NCBI RefSeq assembly: GCF_000785435.2
Contig: NZ_JTDB02000002.1
Location: 434,001-498,000, forward strand
From: Paraburkholderia sacchari
GTDB lineage: Bacteria > Pseudomonadota > Gammaproteobacteria > Burkholderiales > Burkholderiaceae
Reading direction: 5' to 3'
Length of the DNA stretch: 64,000 nucleotides
Of the stretch, positions 8,684 through 17,156 are shown piece by piece. The translations under genes and the position numbers were made by a program. A model generated the notes under the pieces. That model did no database searches, was not told where the DNA came from, and saw only the letters and a program-made list of their open reading frames with translations. Numbering within the stretch: the first letter of the stretch is position 1; every line of letters starts with the position of its first letter.

Positions 8684-9583
8684 ATGCCGTTCGACGGATA
8701 CACGCCTTTCACCGTTCGCACCGAGGATGGCGTCGAAATTCACGGGCTCCGTGGCGGGGAGGGGCCGCCGCTGCTGCTCCTGCATGGCCATCCGCAGACC
8801 CACATGATCTGGCATCGCTGCGCGGCGGATCTGGCGCAGCACTTCACGGTGATCGCTACCGACCTGCGCGGCTACGGCGCATCGTCCAAGCCCGCGAGCG
8901 ATGCGAGCCATGCGGCCTACTCGAAACGCGCGATGGCCGCCGATCAGGTCGCGGTCATGCGCCACTTCGGCTTCGAGCGCTTTCTCGTGTGCGCGCACGA
9001 TCGCGGCGCGCGCGTCGCGCATCGCATGGCGCTCGATCATGCCGACGCCGTCGAGCGACTGATGCTGCTCGACATCGCGCCCACGCTCGCGATGTACGAG
9101 CAGACCAACCGCGAGTTCGCCACGCTCTATTTCCACTGGTTCTTCCTGATCCAGCCCGAGCCGCTGCCGGAGGATCTGATCGGCGCGAATCCCGACGCCT
9201 ATATCGAGCGCGTGATGGGCAGCCGCCACGCGGGCCTTGCGCCGTTCGCGCCCAAGGCGCTCGGCGCGTATCGCGCGGCGCTGCGCCAGCCGGGCGCCGT
9301 GCACGCGATGTGCGAGGACTACCGCGCCTCGGCGACCATCGACCTGGACCACGACCGCGCCGACATCGAGCGCGGCCACAAGGTCGCGTGCCCGCTGCGC
9401 GTGCTGTGGGGCGAGCATGGCGTGGTCGGGCGCTGCTTCGATCCGCTCGCGGAGTGGCGCAAGGTGGCGCGCGATGTGAGCGGCCGCGCGCTGCCGTGCG
9501 GCCACTACATTCCCGAGGAAGCGCACGAGGCGCTCGTCGGCGAAATTCTCTCGTTCTTCGAGGCGACCGAGCGCCAGGAGTGA
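8684..9583 (+). CDS. Alpha/beta hydrolase, fluoroacetate/haloacetate dehalogenase family
   Basis: A 299-residue alpha/beta hydrolase whose active site matches the fluoroacetate dehalogenase subfamily. By homology the nucleophile is Asp106 in AHDRGAR with Arg107 and Arg110 positioned to bind a carboxylate, Asp130 is the acid, His151-Trp152 plus Tyr213 would be the halide pocket, and His274 in CGHYIPEE the general base. HGHPQTH near residue 34 gives the oxyanion loop. The expected reaction is hydrolysis of haloacetates to glycolate and halide. Epoxide hydrolases share the Asp nucleophile, but the Arg pair and His-Trp argue for dehalogenase. It is divergent from nitronate monooxygenase. Confidence 0.85.
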   Translation: MPFDGYTPFTVRTEDGVEIHGLRGGEGPPLLLLHGHPQTHMIWHRCAADLAQHFTVIATDLRGYGASSKPASDASHAAYSKRAMAADQVAVMRHFGFERFLVCAHDRGARVAHRMALDHADAVERLMLLDIAPTLAMYEQTNREFATLYFHWFFLIQPEPLPEDLIGANPDAYIERVMGSRHAGLAPFAPKALGAYRAALRQPGAVHAMCEDYRASATIDLDHDRADIERGHKVACPLRVLWGEHGVVGRCFDPLAEWRKVARDVSGRALPCGHYIPEEAHEALVGEILSFFEATERQE

Positions 9584-9596
9584 CGGTGCGCCGCGC

Positions 9597-10067
9597 TTAC
9601 TCGAGCGGCGGCAGGCGGCGCGCCACGGGCGTGGACTTGACGATGGCGGTGCTGGTTTCCGCGCGCTCGGTGACCTTGCCCAGGATCTCGTCGAGCTGGT
9701 CGATCGAATGCAGATAGAGCCGGGCGATGAAGCAGTCGTCGCCGGTGACCTTGTCGCATTCGATGAATTCGGGAATGCGGCGGATCACTTCTTCGACCAG
9801 ATGCAACTGCCCCGGCAGCGGCTTCACGCGCACGATGGCCTGCAGCGTATAACCGAGCGCGCGCGGGTCGATGCGCACCGTGTAGCCGCCGATCACGCCC
9901 TGGGCTTCGAGCCTGCGCAAGCGCTCCGACGTGCTCGGCGCGGAGAGTCCGATCTGGCGGGCCAGTTCGCTCACGCTCGCGCGTCCGTCTTCGGCGAGCG
10001 CGGCGAGCAGCGCGCGGTCGATCTCGTCGAGCGCGATGGGCGCAGGCGCGGCGGGGCGTTTGTTCAT
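9597..10067 (-). CDS. Lrp/AsnC family transcriptional regulator
   Basis: A 156-residue Lrp/AsnC regulator. Residues ~13-60 (LDEIDRALLAALAEDGRASVSELARQIGLSAPSTSERLRRLE) are the winged helix, and the rest is the RAM/ligand domain with IECDKVTGDDCFIARLYLHS. ATG 10067 follows AGGTGA and fits the family N-terminus. It is divergent from the EamA transporter gene (133 bp apart). That arrangement is typical for an amino-acid-responsive regulator controlling an amino acid or metabolite exporter. Confidence 0.93.
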   Translation of the reverse strand: MNKRPAAPAPIALDEIDRALLAALAEDGRASVSELARQIGLSAPSTSERLRRLEAQGVIGGYTVRIDPRALGYTLQAIVRVKPLPGQLHLVEEVIRRIPEFIECDKVTGDDCFIARLYLHSIDQLDEILGKVTERAETSTAIVKSTPVARRLPPLE

Positions 10068-10200
10068 GATTTCACCTGCATGTTCGGTGGTCGGCCTTCG
10101 ATTCGAAGGCAATTCGATCTATCAGCCTTAGTTTAGCCATGTATTCCGCGCTTCGCGCTGAGTAAACTTTCAGACAGATACTCACGTGGAGCACCCAGTC

Positions 10201-11100
10201 ATGTCTTCCCCAGAAGTTCGCCGCGGCGCGGCCGAGATGGTCGCCGCGATGCTGATGTCCGGCACCATCGGCTGGCTCGTCGTCGATTCGCAGCAGGCGC
10301 CCATCAACGTGGCGTTCATGCGCTGCGTGCTGGGCGGCGCGACGCTCGCGCTCGCTTGCGCGGCGCTCGGCTTGTTGCGGCGCAGGCTGCCGTGGCGCAC
10401 GCTCGCGCTCGCCATGGCGGGGGGCGCGGCCATCGTCGCCAACTGGGTGCTGCTGTTCGCCGCCTATTCGCGCGCCTCCATTTCAATGGCCACCGCCGTC
10501 TACAACACGCAGCCGTTCATGCTCGTCGGCCTCGGGGCGCTCGTGCTGGGCGAGCGCGTGAGCGCATCGACCGTCGCGTGGCTCGCGCTCGCCTTCGTCG
10601 GGCTCGTGGGCGTGGTCGAAGTGCAGCCGGCCGTGCTCGCGGTGCCGGGCGAGTATTTGCAGGGCGTGGCGTGCGCGGCCGGCGCAGCGTTCCTCTACGC
10701 GATCTCGTCGATCATCACGCGCCACCTCAAGGGCACGCCGCCGCATCTGATCGCGCTCGTGCAGCTTGGCTTCGGCGCGCTCGTGCTCGCGCCGTTCATC
10801 CGCTACGACACGCTGCCGGCCACGCCCGTGCACTGGGCGCAGATCGCCACGCTCGGCATCGTGCATACCGGAGTGATGTACGTGCTGCTCTATGGCGCGA
10901 TCCAGAAGCTGCCCACGGCAATGACCGGCGCGCTTTCGTTCATCTACCCCGTGGTGGCGATCTTCGTCGACTGGTTCGCCTTCGGGCAGCGCCTCGCGTG
11001 GATCCAGGTCGCGGGCGCGGCGCTCATCCTGCTCGCGGCGGCGGGTGTGAACCTCGGCTGGCGGATCGTGCCGCAGCGGCGCAAGGCGTCGTCAGCTTGA
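10201..11100 (+). CDS. EamA/DMT superfamily transporter
   Basis: A 299-residue, ten-helix drug/metabolite transporter made of two EamA repeats (about residues 8-135 and 150-285). Characteristic positions include ARASISMATAVYNTQPFMLVGLGALVLGERV at the end of repeat one and TAMTGALSFIYPVVAIFVDWFAFG in repeat two. It probably exports an amino acid or related metabolite. ATG 10201 was chosen; an in-frame GTG five codons upstream is also possible. The divergent Lrp-type gene is the likely regulator. Confidence 0.9.
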   Translation: MSSPEVRRGAAEMVAAMLMSGTIGWLVVDSQQAPINVAFMRCVLGGATLALACAALGLLRRRLPWRTLALAMAGGAAIVANWVLLFAAYSRASISMATAVYNTQPFMLVGLGALVLGERVSASTVAWLALAFVGLVGVVEVQPAVLAVPGEYLQGVACAAGAAFLYAISSIITRHLKGTPPHLIALVQLGFGALVLAPFIRYDTLPATPVHWAQIATLGIVHTGVMYVLLYGAIQKLPTAMTGALSFIYPVVAIFVDWFAFGQRLAWIQVAGAALILLAAAGVNLGWRIVPQRRKASSA

Positions 11101-11204
11101 GGCGTCATCGGCGTCACGTGACGCGCGCGCCGAGTGACGAGTGTGGCGCGCGCGGCGTCGCCAGCACGCTGGCCGCATAATGTCGCGGTTTCCCGACCAC
11201 GACG

Positions 11205-12518
11205 ATGCACCCGCGCATGCCCCTCTCCGACGCCAGCCACGACGAAGCCGAACTCAAGCGCGCCAAGCGCCGCGCCCTCCTGCTGCTGGTGGCGGCGGCG
11301 CTGGTATTCGTCGCCACGGCGCTCGCGCCGCCGGGCGTGGTGATCGACGGCATCAAGGCGGTCAGCGAAGCGTCCATGGTGGGCGCGCTCGCTGACTGGT
11401 TCGCCGTGGTCGCGCTGTTCCGGCGCGTGCCGATCCCGTTCATCGCCGCGCGCACGGGCGTCATTCCGCGCAACAAAGATCGCATCGCCGACGAACTCGC
11501 CGTGTTCGTGCGCGACCGGTTTCTCAACGTGGATGCGCTGGTCGAGCTGATCCGCCGCCATGACCCGGTCGAGCGCCTCTCGTCCTGGCTCACGGCCCCG
11601 AGCAACGCGCAGCATCTGGGCGACTACGCGGTGCGGCTGATGTCGGGCCTGCTCGGCCTCACCGACGACGCGCGCATCCAGGCCTTCATTCGCGACGGCC
11701 TGCACGCCGCGCTCGACAAGGTCGATCTCTCGAAGTCGGCGGGCGCGCTGCTCGACACGCTCACGAAAGACGGCCGCCATCAGGAACTGCTCGACCAGAT
11801 GCTCGACCAGCTAGGCGCCTTGCTGGCCGAGGAGAGCACGCGCACGTTCGTGGCGGCGCGCATCGTCGACGGGCTCAAGGGCGAGTTTCCGTTGACCGAG
11901 AAGCTCCTGCCTTCGGAATGGATCGGCGACAGCGGCGCGCGCGTGCTGGAAACGGCGGTGAACCGCTTGCTGCTGCAGGTGAGCGAGGACCGCGAGCACC
12001 ACTTGCGCCAAAAGTTCGACGAGGTGGTGCAAAAGCTCGTGGTGCAGCTGAAAAGCGATCCGGCGTTCCTGCGCAAGGGCGAGGAGTTGAAAGCCAGTCT
12101 GCGCGAAGGCAGCGCGCTCAACGAGTACACCGGTGCGCTATGGGGCAGCCTGCGCGCGTGGCTGCGCGACGATCTGGAGCGCCCCGATTCGACGCTGCAC
12201 GCGAAGGTGGTGGCGACCGGCCGCTGGCTCGGCGAGTCGCTGGCCGCCGACGCCGACTTGCGCGAATCGATCAACCGCCATCTCGAAGACGCCGCGCGCG
12301 CGATGGCGCCCGATTTCGCGCGCTACCTCACGCATCACATTCGCGACACGGTGCGCAACTGGGATACGCGCGACACCGCGCGCCTGATCGAGCTGAAGAT
12401 CGGCAAGGACTTGCAGGAAATCCGCGTGAACGGCACGGTGATCGGCGGGACGATCGGGCTCGGGTTGTACTTGTGCTCGCACCTGTTCGAATGGTTGCGC
12501 CTGCAACTCGGCTGGTGA
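11205..12518 (+). CDS. DUF445 domain-containing membrane protein
   Basis: A 437-residue protein of the DUF445 (YjiN-type) family. A hydrophobic helix near residues 27-50 (ALLLLVAAALVFVATALA) is followed by the family signature ASMVGALADWFAVVALFRRVPIPFIAARTGVIPRNKDRI, then a long helical, probably coiled region, and a final hydrophobic segment (IGGTIGLGLYLCSHLFEWLRL). Function is unknown. It is probably anchored in the inner membrane at both ends. The start could also be the ATG at 11217. Confidence 0.88.
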   Translation: MHPRMPLSDASHDEAELKRAKRRALLLLVAAALVFVATALAPPGVVIDGIKAVSEASMVGALADWFAVVALFRRVPIPFIAARTGVIPRNKDRIADELAVFVRDRFLNVDALVELIRRHDPVERLSSWLTAPSNAQHLGDYAVRLMSGLLGLTDDARIQAFIRDGLHAALDKVDLSKSAGALLDTLTKDGRHQELLDQMLDQLGALLAEESTRTFVAARIVDGLKGEFPLTEKLLPSEWIGDSGARVLETAVNRLLLQVSEDREHHLRQKFDEVVQKLVVQLKSDPAFLRKGEELKASLREGSALNEYTGALWGSLRAWLRDDLERPDSTLHAKVVATGRWLGESLAADADLRESINRHLEDAARAMAPDFARYLTHHIRDTVRNWDTRDTARLIELKIGKDLQEIRVNGTVIGGTIGLGLYLCSHLFEWLRLQLGW

Positions 12519-12809
12519 AATGTTCGTGAACGTGTGTTGCCGATTCTTTGTCACTATTCGCCGCGTTTTTGCCATCGATTCGGATTTCGAATCAATTGCC
12601 CAGGCGATTCGTTGGGCAAACGTTTTGAATCAGGTGCCGATAGTAGTTTGTAGGGAAATCACCGATGCGACGCGAATTCGTGCGCGAGTATGATCGGCTC
12701 GACAGTTTGATCACGTCAGAGCACGATACTCACGCTCGCCCCGGAAAAAAGGGCGAGCGTTTTTTTTAGCCGCCGCGCATGACGGCGCGGGGCAGTGCGG
12801 GGCAGTGGT
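12519..12809. other. Intergenic region with an isolated terminator
   Basis: About 290 bp between the convergent DUF445 and MBL hydrolase genes. It has no open frame of interest. The strong terminator at 12732-12767 lies 214 bases after the DUF445 stop, leaving a long 3' untranslated stretch or room for a small RNA. Confidence 0.5.
12732..12767 (+). terminator. Rho-independent terminator
   Basis: A perfect ten-base stem ACGCTCGCCC/GGGCGAGCGT with an A-rich loop, then eight consecutive T (counting the last stem base). Strong in the plus direction. Confidence 0.92.
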
Positions 12810-13757
12810 TCAAGCCATGCCGGCGGGCGCTTCGACCCCGTTCTCGTTCATCACGAGCGCGCGGCTTTTCGCCAGTTCCCCGGCCAGTTCGCGCATCAGC
12901 GCGGGCCACGCGCTTTCGGGCGCGAGCTGCCGCGCCGCCGCGCGCATGATCGCCGCCTCGGCGAGCATCGTGTCCAGCGCCGCGAACGTCATCGTGCGCA
13001 TTTCGAGCAGCTTGAACACGATCAGCACCTTGAGCGCGTTTTTGGCGTTGCGCGCGGGATCGGCGCTAAGCCAGGCGAGGCGCGCATTAGCGCGTTCGAG
13101 CGCGGCTCCGACGTTTGTAAACGGCGCGCCATGGCCCGGAATCACCACGGCCGCGTCGAGTTGCGCGATGGCGTCCAGCACCGCGCGCTGCTCTGCAAAA
13201 CCGCTTTCGCCTTCGAGTTCCGGAAAAATCACGCCGAAGCCGTGCTCCCAGAGCGCGTCGGCGCTGATCAGCACGCGCGGTTCGGCAGCATAAAGCATCA
13301 GCGAATCGGGATCGTGGCCGGGCGCGCCGATCGCCTCCCACTCGAAGCCGGCGAGCATCACGCGTGCGCCGGGCGCGAGCGTGCCTGTGAAGGCGAAGCG
13401 CTCGCAGGTCTGGCCGGTGGCGAGAAACGACAGCCGTGCTTCATCCCAGGCGCGCACGGCGTTCGCGCTGGCGGCGGGAATGAGCGTTTCGCAAGTCCAT
13501 TGCGCTTGCAAGCGCGCATTGCCGCCGCAGTGGTCCGAATGCAGATGGGTGTTGACGATCGTGTCGAGCGCGCGCCCCGCGAGCGCATGCTGCACGAGCG
13601 CGACGGTTTGCGCGGCATGCGTGGCATAGCCCGTGTCGACGAGTGCCGCACGGGTTTCGTCGACGAGCAGCACGTTGTTCGACGAGAGCCAGCCGCGCTC
13701 GAACACGCGGATCGATGGCGGCAGCGCCGCAGTTGGCGCTGGCGCGGTGTTGCTCAT
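12810..13757 (-). CDS. MBL-fold metallo-hydrolase
   Basis: A 315-residue metallo-beta-lactamase-fold protein. The metal motif HLHSDHCGG sits near residue 90, and later ligands lie in IGAPGHDPDS and the PGHGAPF stretch. The helical C-terminal third (about residues 240-315) is of the type found in beta-lactamase-like hydrolases acting on thioesters or lactones. The substrate is unknown. It is last in a leftward operon: its ATG overlaps the stop of the MaoC gene by four bases, so a role with acyl-CoA intermediates is likely but inferred. Confidence 0.88.
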   Translation of the reverse strand: MSNTAPAPTAALPPSIRVFERGWLSSNNVLLVDETRAALVDTGYATHAAQTVALVQHALAGRALDTIVNTHLHSDHCGGNARLQAQWTCETLIPAASANAVRAWDEARLSFLATGQTCERFAFTGTLAPGARVMLAGFEWEAIGAPGHDPDSLMLYAAEPRVLISADALWEHGFGVIFPELEGESGFAEQRAVLDAIAQLDAAVVIPGHGAPFTNVGAALERANARLAWLSADPARNAKNALKVLIVFKLLEMRTMTFAALDTMLAEAAIMRAAARQLAPESAWPALMRELAGELAKSRALVMNENGVEAPAGMA

Positions 13758-14221
13758 TGCGCGGCTCCTTCGCTTGCCGGCGCCTGAGGCTTCGGCATCA
13801 CGAGGATCGTCGAGCGTCCCACCACGAGCGTCTCACCGTTCTGGTTCACGGCCGTGCCTTCGAGCTTCACGAGATCGCCGTTCAGGCTGACTTTCCAGTG
13901 CGCCTCCACGACACGCCATTCGAAGGTGAGCACGTCATGGGCGTGCGCGGCGCGCTTGAGCTTCATGTCGAATTCGAGGCCCAGCGGCTGCGCGTACTGC
14001 GAAAAGTGCGTGGCGAGCAGCGCCATGAAATACGCGGTGGGCTGCGTGCCCGAGGCAATCAAACCGCCGAAGCGGCTTTGCGCGGCGTAGGCGTCGTCGT
14101 GGTGCAGCGGGTTCAGATCGTTCACGAGCGTGGCGAACGACTTCACCGTATCGGGCGAGAGCGCGAGCGTGGAGCGAAACGTTTCCCCAATCGTCACGAC
14201 GCGGGCGGGCGTGGTGGTCAT
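13754..14221 (-). CDS. MaoC family acyl-CoA hydratase/dehydratase
   Basis: A 155-residue single hot-dog domain. The hydratase-2 signature FATLVNDLNPLHHDDAYAAQSRFGGLIASGTQP (residues ~29-61) contains the catalytic Asp-His pair (ND..N..HHD) and the following helix. It probably hydrates an enoyl-CoA or dehydrates a 3-hydroxyacyl-CoA. Both ends overlap the neighbouring genes by four bases (DUF1289 upstream, MBL hydrolase downstream; 14218-14221 and 13754-13757), indicating tight translational coupling. Confidence 0.88.
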   Translation of the reverse strand: MTTTPARVVTIGETFRSTLALSPDTVKSFATLVNDLNPLHHDDAYAAQSRFGGLIASGTQPTAYFMALLATHFSQYAQPLGLEFDMKLKRAAHAHDVLTFEWRVVEAHWKVSLNGDLVKLEGTAVNQNGETLVVGRSTILVMPKPQAPASEGAAQ

Positions 14222-14463
14222 CGGGCGTCTCCCGCTTTAACCGCGTCGCGCGCGATGCGTGGGGCCGGAGTAAGCGCTGAAGCGCCAACTCCGGGCCGAC
14301 ACATCCACTGTTCGTGGCGCGCGTCGATCGCGTCCCATACGGCGCGCTTCGCGGCATCGTCGAGCGTGGACCATGCGGCGATCTCGTCGATCGTGCGCAG
14401 GCATCCTTCGCACAGGCCGCTCGGCTCGTGCATGCGGCACACGTTGATGCAGGGCGAGATCAT
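14218..14463 (-). CDS. DUF1289 family small cysteine-rich protein
   Basis: An 81-residue protein. The N-terminus MISPCINVCRMHEPSGLCEGCLRTIDEIAAW has the four conserved Cys of DUF1289 (CxxxC...CxxC, residues 5, 9, 18, 21), probably a zinc or iron-sulfur site. The function of the family is unknown. Start ATG 14463 overlaps the YbaK stop by four bases and the stop overlaps the MaoC start. The C-terminal third is not conserved. Confidence 0.85.
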   Translation of the reverse strand: MISPCINVCRMHEPSGLCEGCLRTIDEIAAWSTLDDAAKRAVWDAIDARHEQWMCRPGVGASALTPAPRIARDAVKAGDAR

Positions 14464-14981
14464 GCGTCGCGCAGCGCGACGTCCACCACGGGCGCGCCGG
14501 TGAGCGCCGCGAGCTCCTGCGGCGAAAGATTGAACACCGCATGCGGATGGCCCGCCGCGGCCCACAGGCTCTCGAGCGCGAACAGGTCGGCGTCGATCAG
14601 CGTGACGGGTGCGGTGGCGTGGCCGATCGGGCACACGCCGCCAATCGCATAGCCGGTCATCTCGCGCACGAACTTCGCGTCGGCGCGGCCGACTTCGCCC
14701 ACGTGCGCCTCGACCTTCTTTTCATCGACGCGATTGGCGCCGCTCGCGATCACGAGCACGGGCGCATTGTCCTTGCGGCGGCGAAACAGGATCGACTTGG
14801 CGATTTGCGCGACTTCGCAGCCGAGCCCGGCCGCCGCTTCCGCCGAAGTTTTGCCGGTCTCGGGCAGCAGCACGACGGGCTTGGCGTGGCCGTGCTCGCG
14901 CAGGAGCAGCGCGACGCGGCGCGCGGAATCGGGCAGCGCTTCGAGGCCGTCTTTTTCGGAGTTGATGAGCGTTTCCGTCAT
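14460..14981 (-). CDS. YbaK/EbsC family aminoacyl-tRNA deacylase (ProX-like)
   Basis: A 173-residue YbaK/ProX-domain protein. These hydrolyse mischarged tRNAs in trans (for example Ala-tRNA-Pro or Cys-tRNA-Pro). Family stretches are EVAQIAKSILFRR with the conserved Lys, VLVIASGANRVDEKKV and the GYAIGGVCPIGH loop that binds the aminoacyl end. ATG 14981 is chosen: it has GAAGGGAA upstream and a family-like N-terminus, unlike the longer frame to 15023. It is part of the leftward operon below HMG-CoA lyase, 34 bp from that gene's stop. Confidence 0.88.
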   Translation of the reverse strand: MTETLINSEKDGLEALPDSARRVALLLREHGHAKPVVLLPETGKTSAEAAAGLGCEVAQIAKSILFRRRKDNAPVLVIASGANRVDEKKVEAHVGEVGRADAKFVREMTGYAIGGVCPIGHATAPVTLIDADLFALESLWAAAGHPHAVFNLSPQELAALTGAPVVDVALRDA

Positions 14982-15015
14982 GTCGTGGTTCCCTTCGTCC
15001 TGCAATGGTTTCAAC

Positions 15016-15942
15016 TCAGGCACATGCTGCTGCGCTCTGTTTCTTCGCGAGCAGCGCTTTGCCGGCGCGCGAAACGTTGGCGCGGCCGATGGCCTTCGAA
15101 ATGAAGTCGCCGGCTTGCACCACCTGGTCGAGGTCGATGCCCGTATGGATGCCGAGGCCGTTCATCAGATACAGCACGTCTTCGGTCGCCACGTTGCCGG
15201 TCGCGCCCTTCGCGTACGGGCAGCCGCCGAGCCCCGCCACCGAGGCGTGAAAGATTTCGATGCCTTCTTCGAGCGCCGCGTAAATGTTGGCGAGCGCCTG
15301 GCCATAGGTATCGTGGAAGTGGCCCGAGAGGCGCTCGCGCGGGAACACCTTCGTTACCGCATTGAACACTTCGTGCACGCGCTTCGCGGTGCCCACGCCG
15401 ATGGTGTCGGCGATGTCGATCTCGTCGCAGCCGAGCGCCGCGAAGCGCTGCACCACGTCGACCACCGACGCCACCGGCACCTCGCCCTGGTACGGGCAGC
15501 CGAACGAGCACGAGACGCTGCCGCGAAGGCGCACGCCGGCGGCCTTCGCCGCTTCGGCCACGGGGACGAAGCGCTCGATGCTTTCCGCGATCGAGCAGTT
15601 GATGTTTTTCTGCGAGAACGCCTCGCTCGCGGCGCCGAAGATCACGATCTCGTCCGCGCGCGCGGCCAGCGCGCCTTCGAAGCCGCGCAGGTTCGGCGTG
15701 AGCACCGAATAGATCGCGCCTTCGCGGCGCGCGATGCCGGCCATGACCTCGGCGCCGTCGGCCATCTGCGGGACCCATTTCGGCGAAACGAACGAGGCCG
15801 CTTCGATGTTCGGAAAGCCCGCCTTCGAGAGCCGGTCGATCAGCTCGACCTTAATGGCGGTGGGCACGAATTCCTTTTCGTTTTGCAGACCGTCGCGCGG
15901 TCCGACTTCGACGATTTTGACTGCGGTGGGTAGGGTTGCCAT
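15016..15942 (-). CDS. mvaB: Hydroxymethylglutaryl-CoA lyase
   Basis: A 308-residue HMG-CoA lyase, which cleaves HMG-CoA to acetoacetate and acetyl-CoA in leucine catabolism. It starts with the DRE-TIM signature VKIVEVGPRDGLQNEKEFVPT, carries metal-binding HFHDTYGQA and the catalytic Cys in the class signature SVAGLGGCPYAKGATGN (about residue 240). ATG 15942 has GGAG upstream. The frame extends beyond this start in the GC-rich sequence, but the extension lies antisense or out of frame to the next gene's real frame and is rejected. Confidence 0.96.
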   Translation of the reverse strand: MATLPTAVKIVEVGPRDGLQNEKEFVPTAIKVELIDRLSKAGFPNIEAASFVSPKWVPQMADGAEVMAGIARREGAIYSVLTPNLRGFEGALAARADEIVIFGAASEAFSQKNINCSIAESIERFVPVAEAAKAAGVRLRGSVSCSFGCPYQGEVPVASVVDVVQRFAALGCDEIDIADTIGVGTAKRVHEVFNAVTKVFPRERLSGHFHDTYGQALANIYAALEEGIEIFHASVAGLGGCPYAKGATGNVATEDVLYLMNGLGIHTGIDLDQVVQAGDFISKAIGRANVSRAGKALLAKKQSAAACA

Positions 15943-15995
15943 GTTTGTCTCCAATACTGTGTTCTTGCGCCTCATCTTGCGTCCAATCTCGCGCT

Positions 15996-16946
15996 TCAAT
16001 AGCCGCGCGCCGTATTCACGATCCCGCTCACCGTCTCGCCGCGCGCGAGCGCCGCGATCTTGTCCGCGACCTGCGAGATCGCTTCCTCGCGCAGCGTGAG
16101 CGCAGAGCAATGCGGCGTGATCGTGATGCGCGGCTCGCGCCAGAACGGGTGATCGCCGGCGAGCGGCTCGTGGCGGAACACGTCGAGCGTGGCGGCCGAG
16201 AGCGTGCCGTTCGCGAGGGCATCGACGAGATCCTGCTCCACCAGATGCGCGCCGCGCGCGACGTTCACGAGATATGCGCCGCGCGGGAGCTTGCCGAAGG
16301 TGTTCGCGTCGAGCACGTTCTCGGTGTCGGGCGTGGCGGGCAGCAGGTTCACGAGCACTTTTACTTCGGCGAGGAACGCGTCGAACTGCGGGCCGCGCAG
16401 CTCGCCCGAGAAGGTCTCGATGCCGTCGAGGGTTTTCGCACTGCGCGAGAAGCCGCGCACCGGCACGCCGAGCGACGCCACCGCACGCGCGACGTGCGCG
16501 CCCAGCACGCCGAGGCCCAGCACGCCCACCGTGAAGGTCTCGAGCGGATGCGGCGCGAGCACATGCCATTCGCGGCGCGCCTGCTGCAGCACGTATTCGT
16601 CGAAGCGGCGCAGGTAGCGCAGCACTGCGTGCTGCACGTATTCGGCCATTTGCGGCGCCATGCCCGAGTCTTCGAGGCGCACGAGCAGTGCGTCGCGGGG
16701 CAGGGTGCCGGGCGCATCGCGTTCGAGCGCGAGAATCGCGTCGACGCCCGCGCCCAGATTGAAGACCGCGCGCAGGCCCGGGCGCGCGGCGAACAGCTCG
16801 CGCGGCGGATGCCAGACCACGGCGTAATCGGCGGGGGCCGTATCGCCGGGCTGCCATGCGCGCAGCTCGGCGCCGGGCAGGGCGCGCGAGAGACCGTCGA
16901 GCCAGGCGGTGGCGTCGGCTTGCGGGAGCCAGAACAGAATTTTCAT
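15996..16946 (-). CDS. ghrA: 2-hydroxyacid dehydrogenase, glyoxylate/hydroxypyruvate reductase A type
   Basis: A 316-residue NAD(P)H-dependent D-2-hydroxyacid dehydrogenase resembling GhrA. The Rossmann motif GVLGLGVLGAHVA lies near residue 142, followed by the conserved NLLPATPDT, the catalytic Arg in LVNVARGAHLVEQDLVDAL, the Glu in FRHEPLAGDHPFW and the His in ITITPHCSALT. The expected reaction is reduction of glyoxylate or hydroxypyruvate to glycolate or glycerate. ATG 16946 is chosen by homology (MKILFW); an in-frame ATG 19 codons upstream lacks support. It sits upstream of HMG-CoA lyase (53 bp) in the same direction. Confidence 0.92.
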   Translation of the reverse strand: MKILFWLPQADATAWLDGLSRALPGAELRAWQPGDTAPADYAVVWHPPRELFAARPGLRAVFNLGAGVDAILALERDAPGTLPRDALLVRLEDSGMAPQMAEYVQHAVLRYLRRFDEYVLQQARREWHVLAPHPLETFTVGVLGLGVLGAHVARAVASLGVPVRGFSRSAKTLDGIETFSGELRGPQFDAFLAEVKVLVNLLPATPDTENVLDANTFGKLPRGAYLVNVARGAHLVEQDLVDALANGTLSAATLDVFRHEPLAGDHPFWREPRITITPHCSALTLREEAISQVADKIAALARGETVSGIVNTARGY

Positions 16947-17156
16947 CGCGGTTCGTTCCCTGCGGATAGTGGAAAACGTGAGATGAGTGGGATCGGTCGC
17001 CACATTCTACGTTTTCATGCCGTAAGCCGCCTGCTTTCTCCGCGCGGCCCCGCGCCGTGGCTGGGGCGAGAAAAAGCAAAGCGGAAAAAATTGGTTTGGC
17101 GCGCGGGGGCGGCGGATCACAATCCGTTCACGATCCCTCGAAGCGAGGAAAAAATC

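Noticed and set aside
15943..17079. Upstream extension of the HMG-CoA lyase frame to about 680 codons, as if a fusion protein
   Set aside because: The extension is out of frame with ghrA, which lies there on the same strand with all catalytic motifs. The lyase N-terminus and its ribosome site fit ATG 15942.
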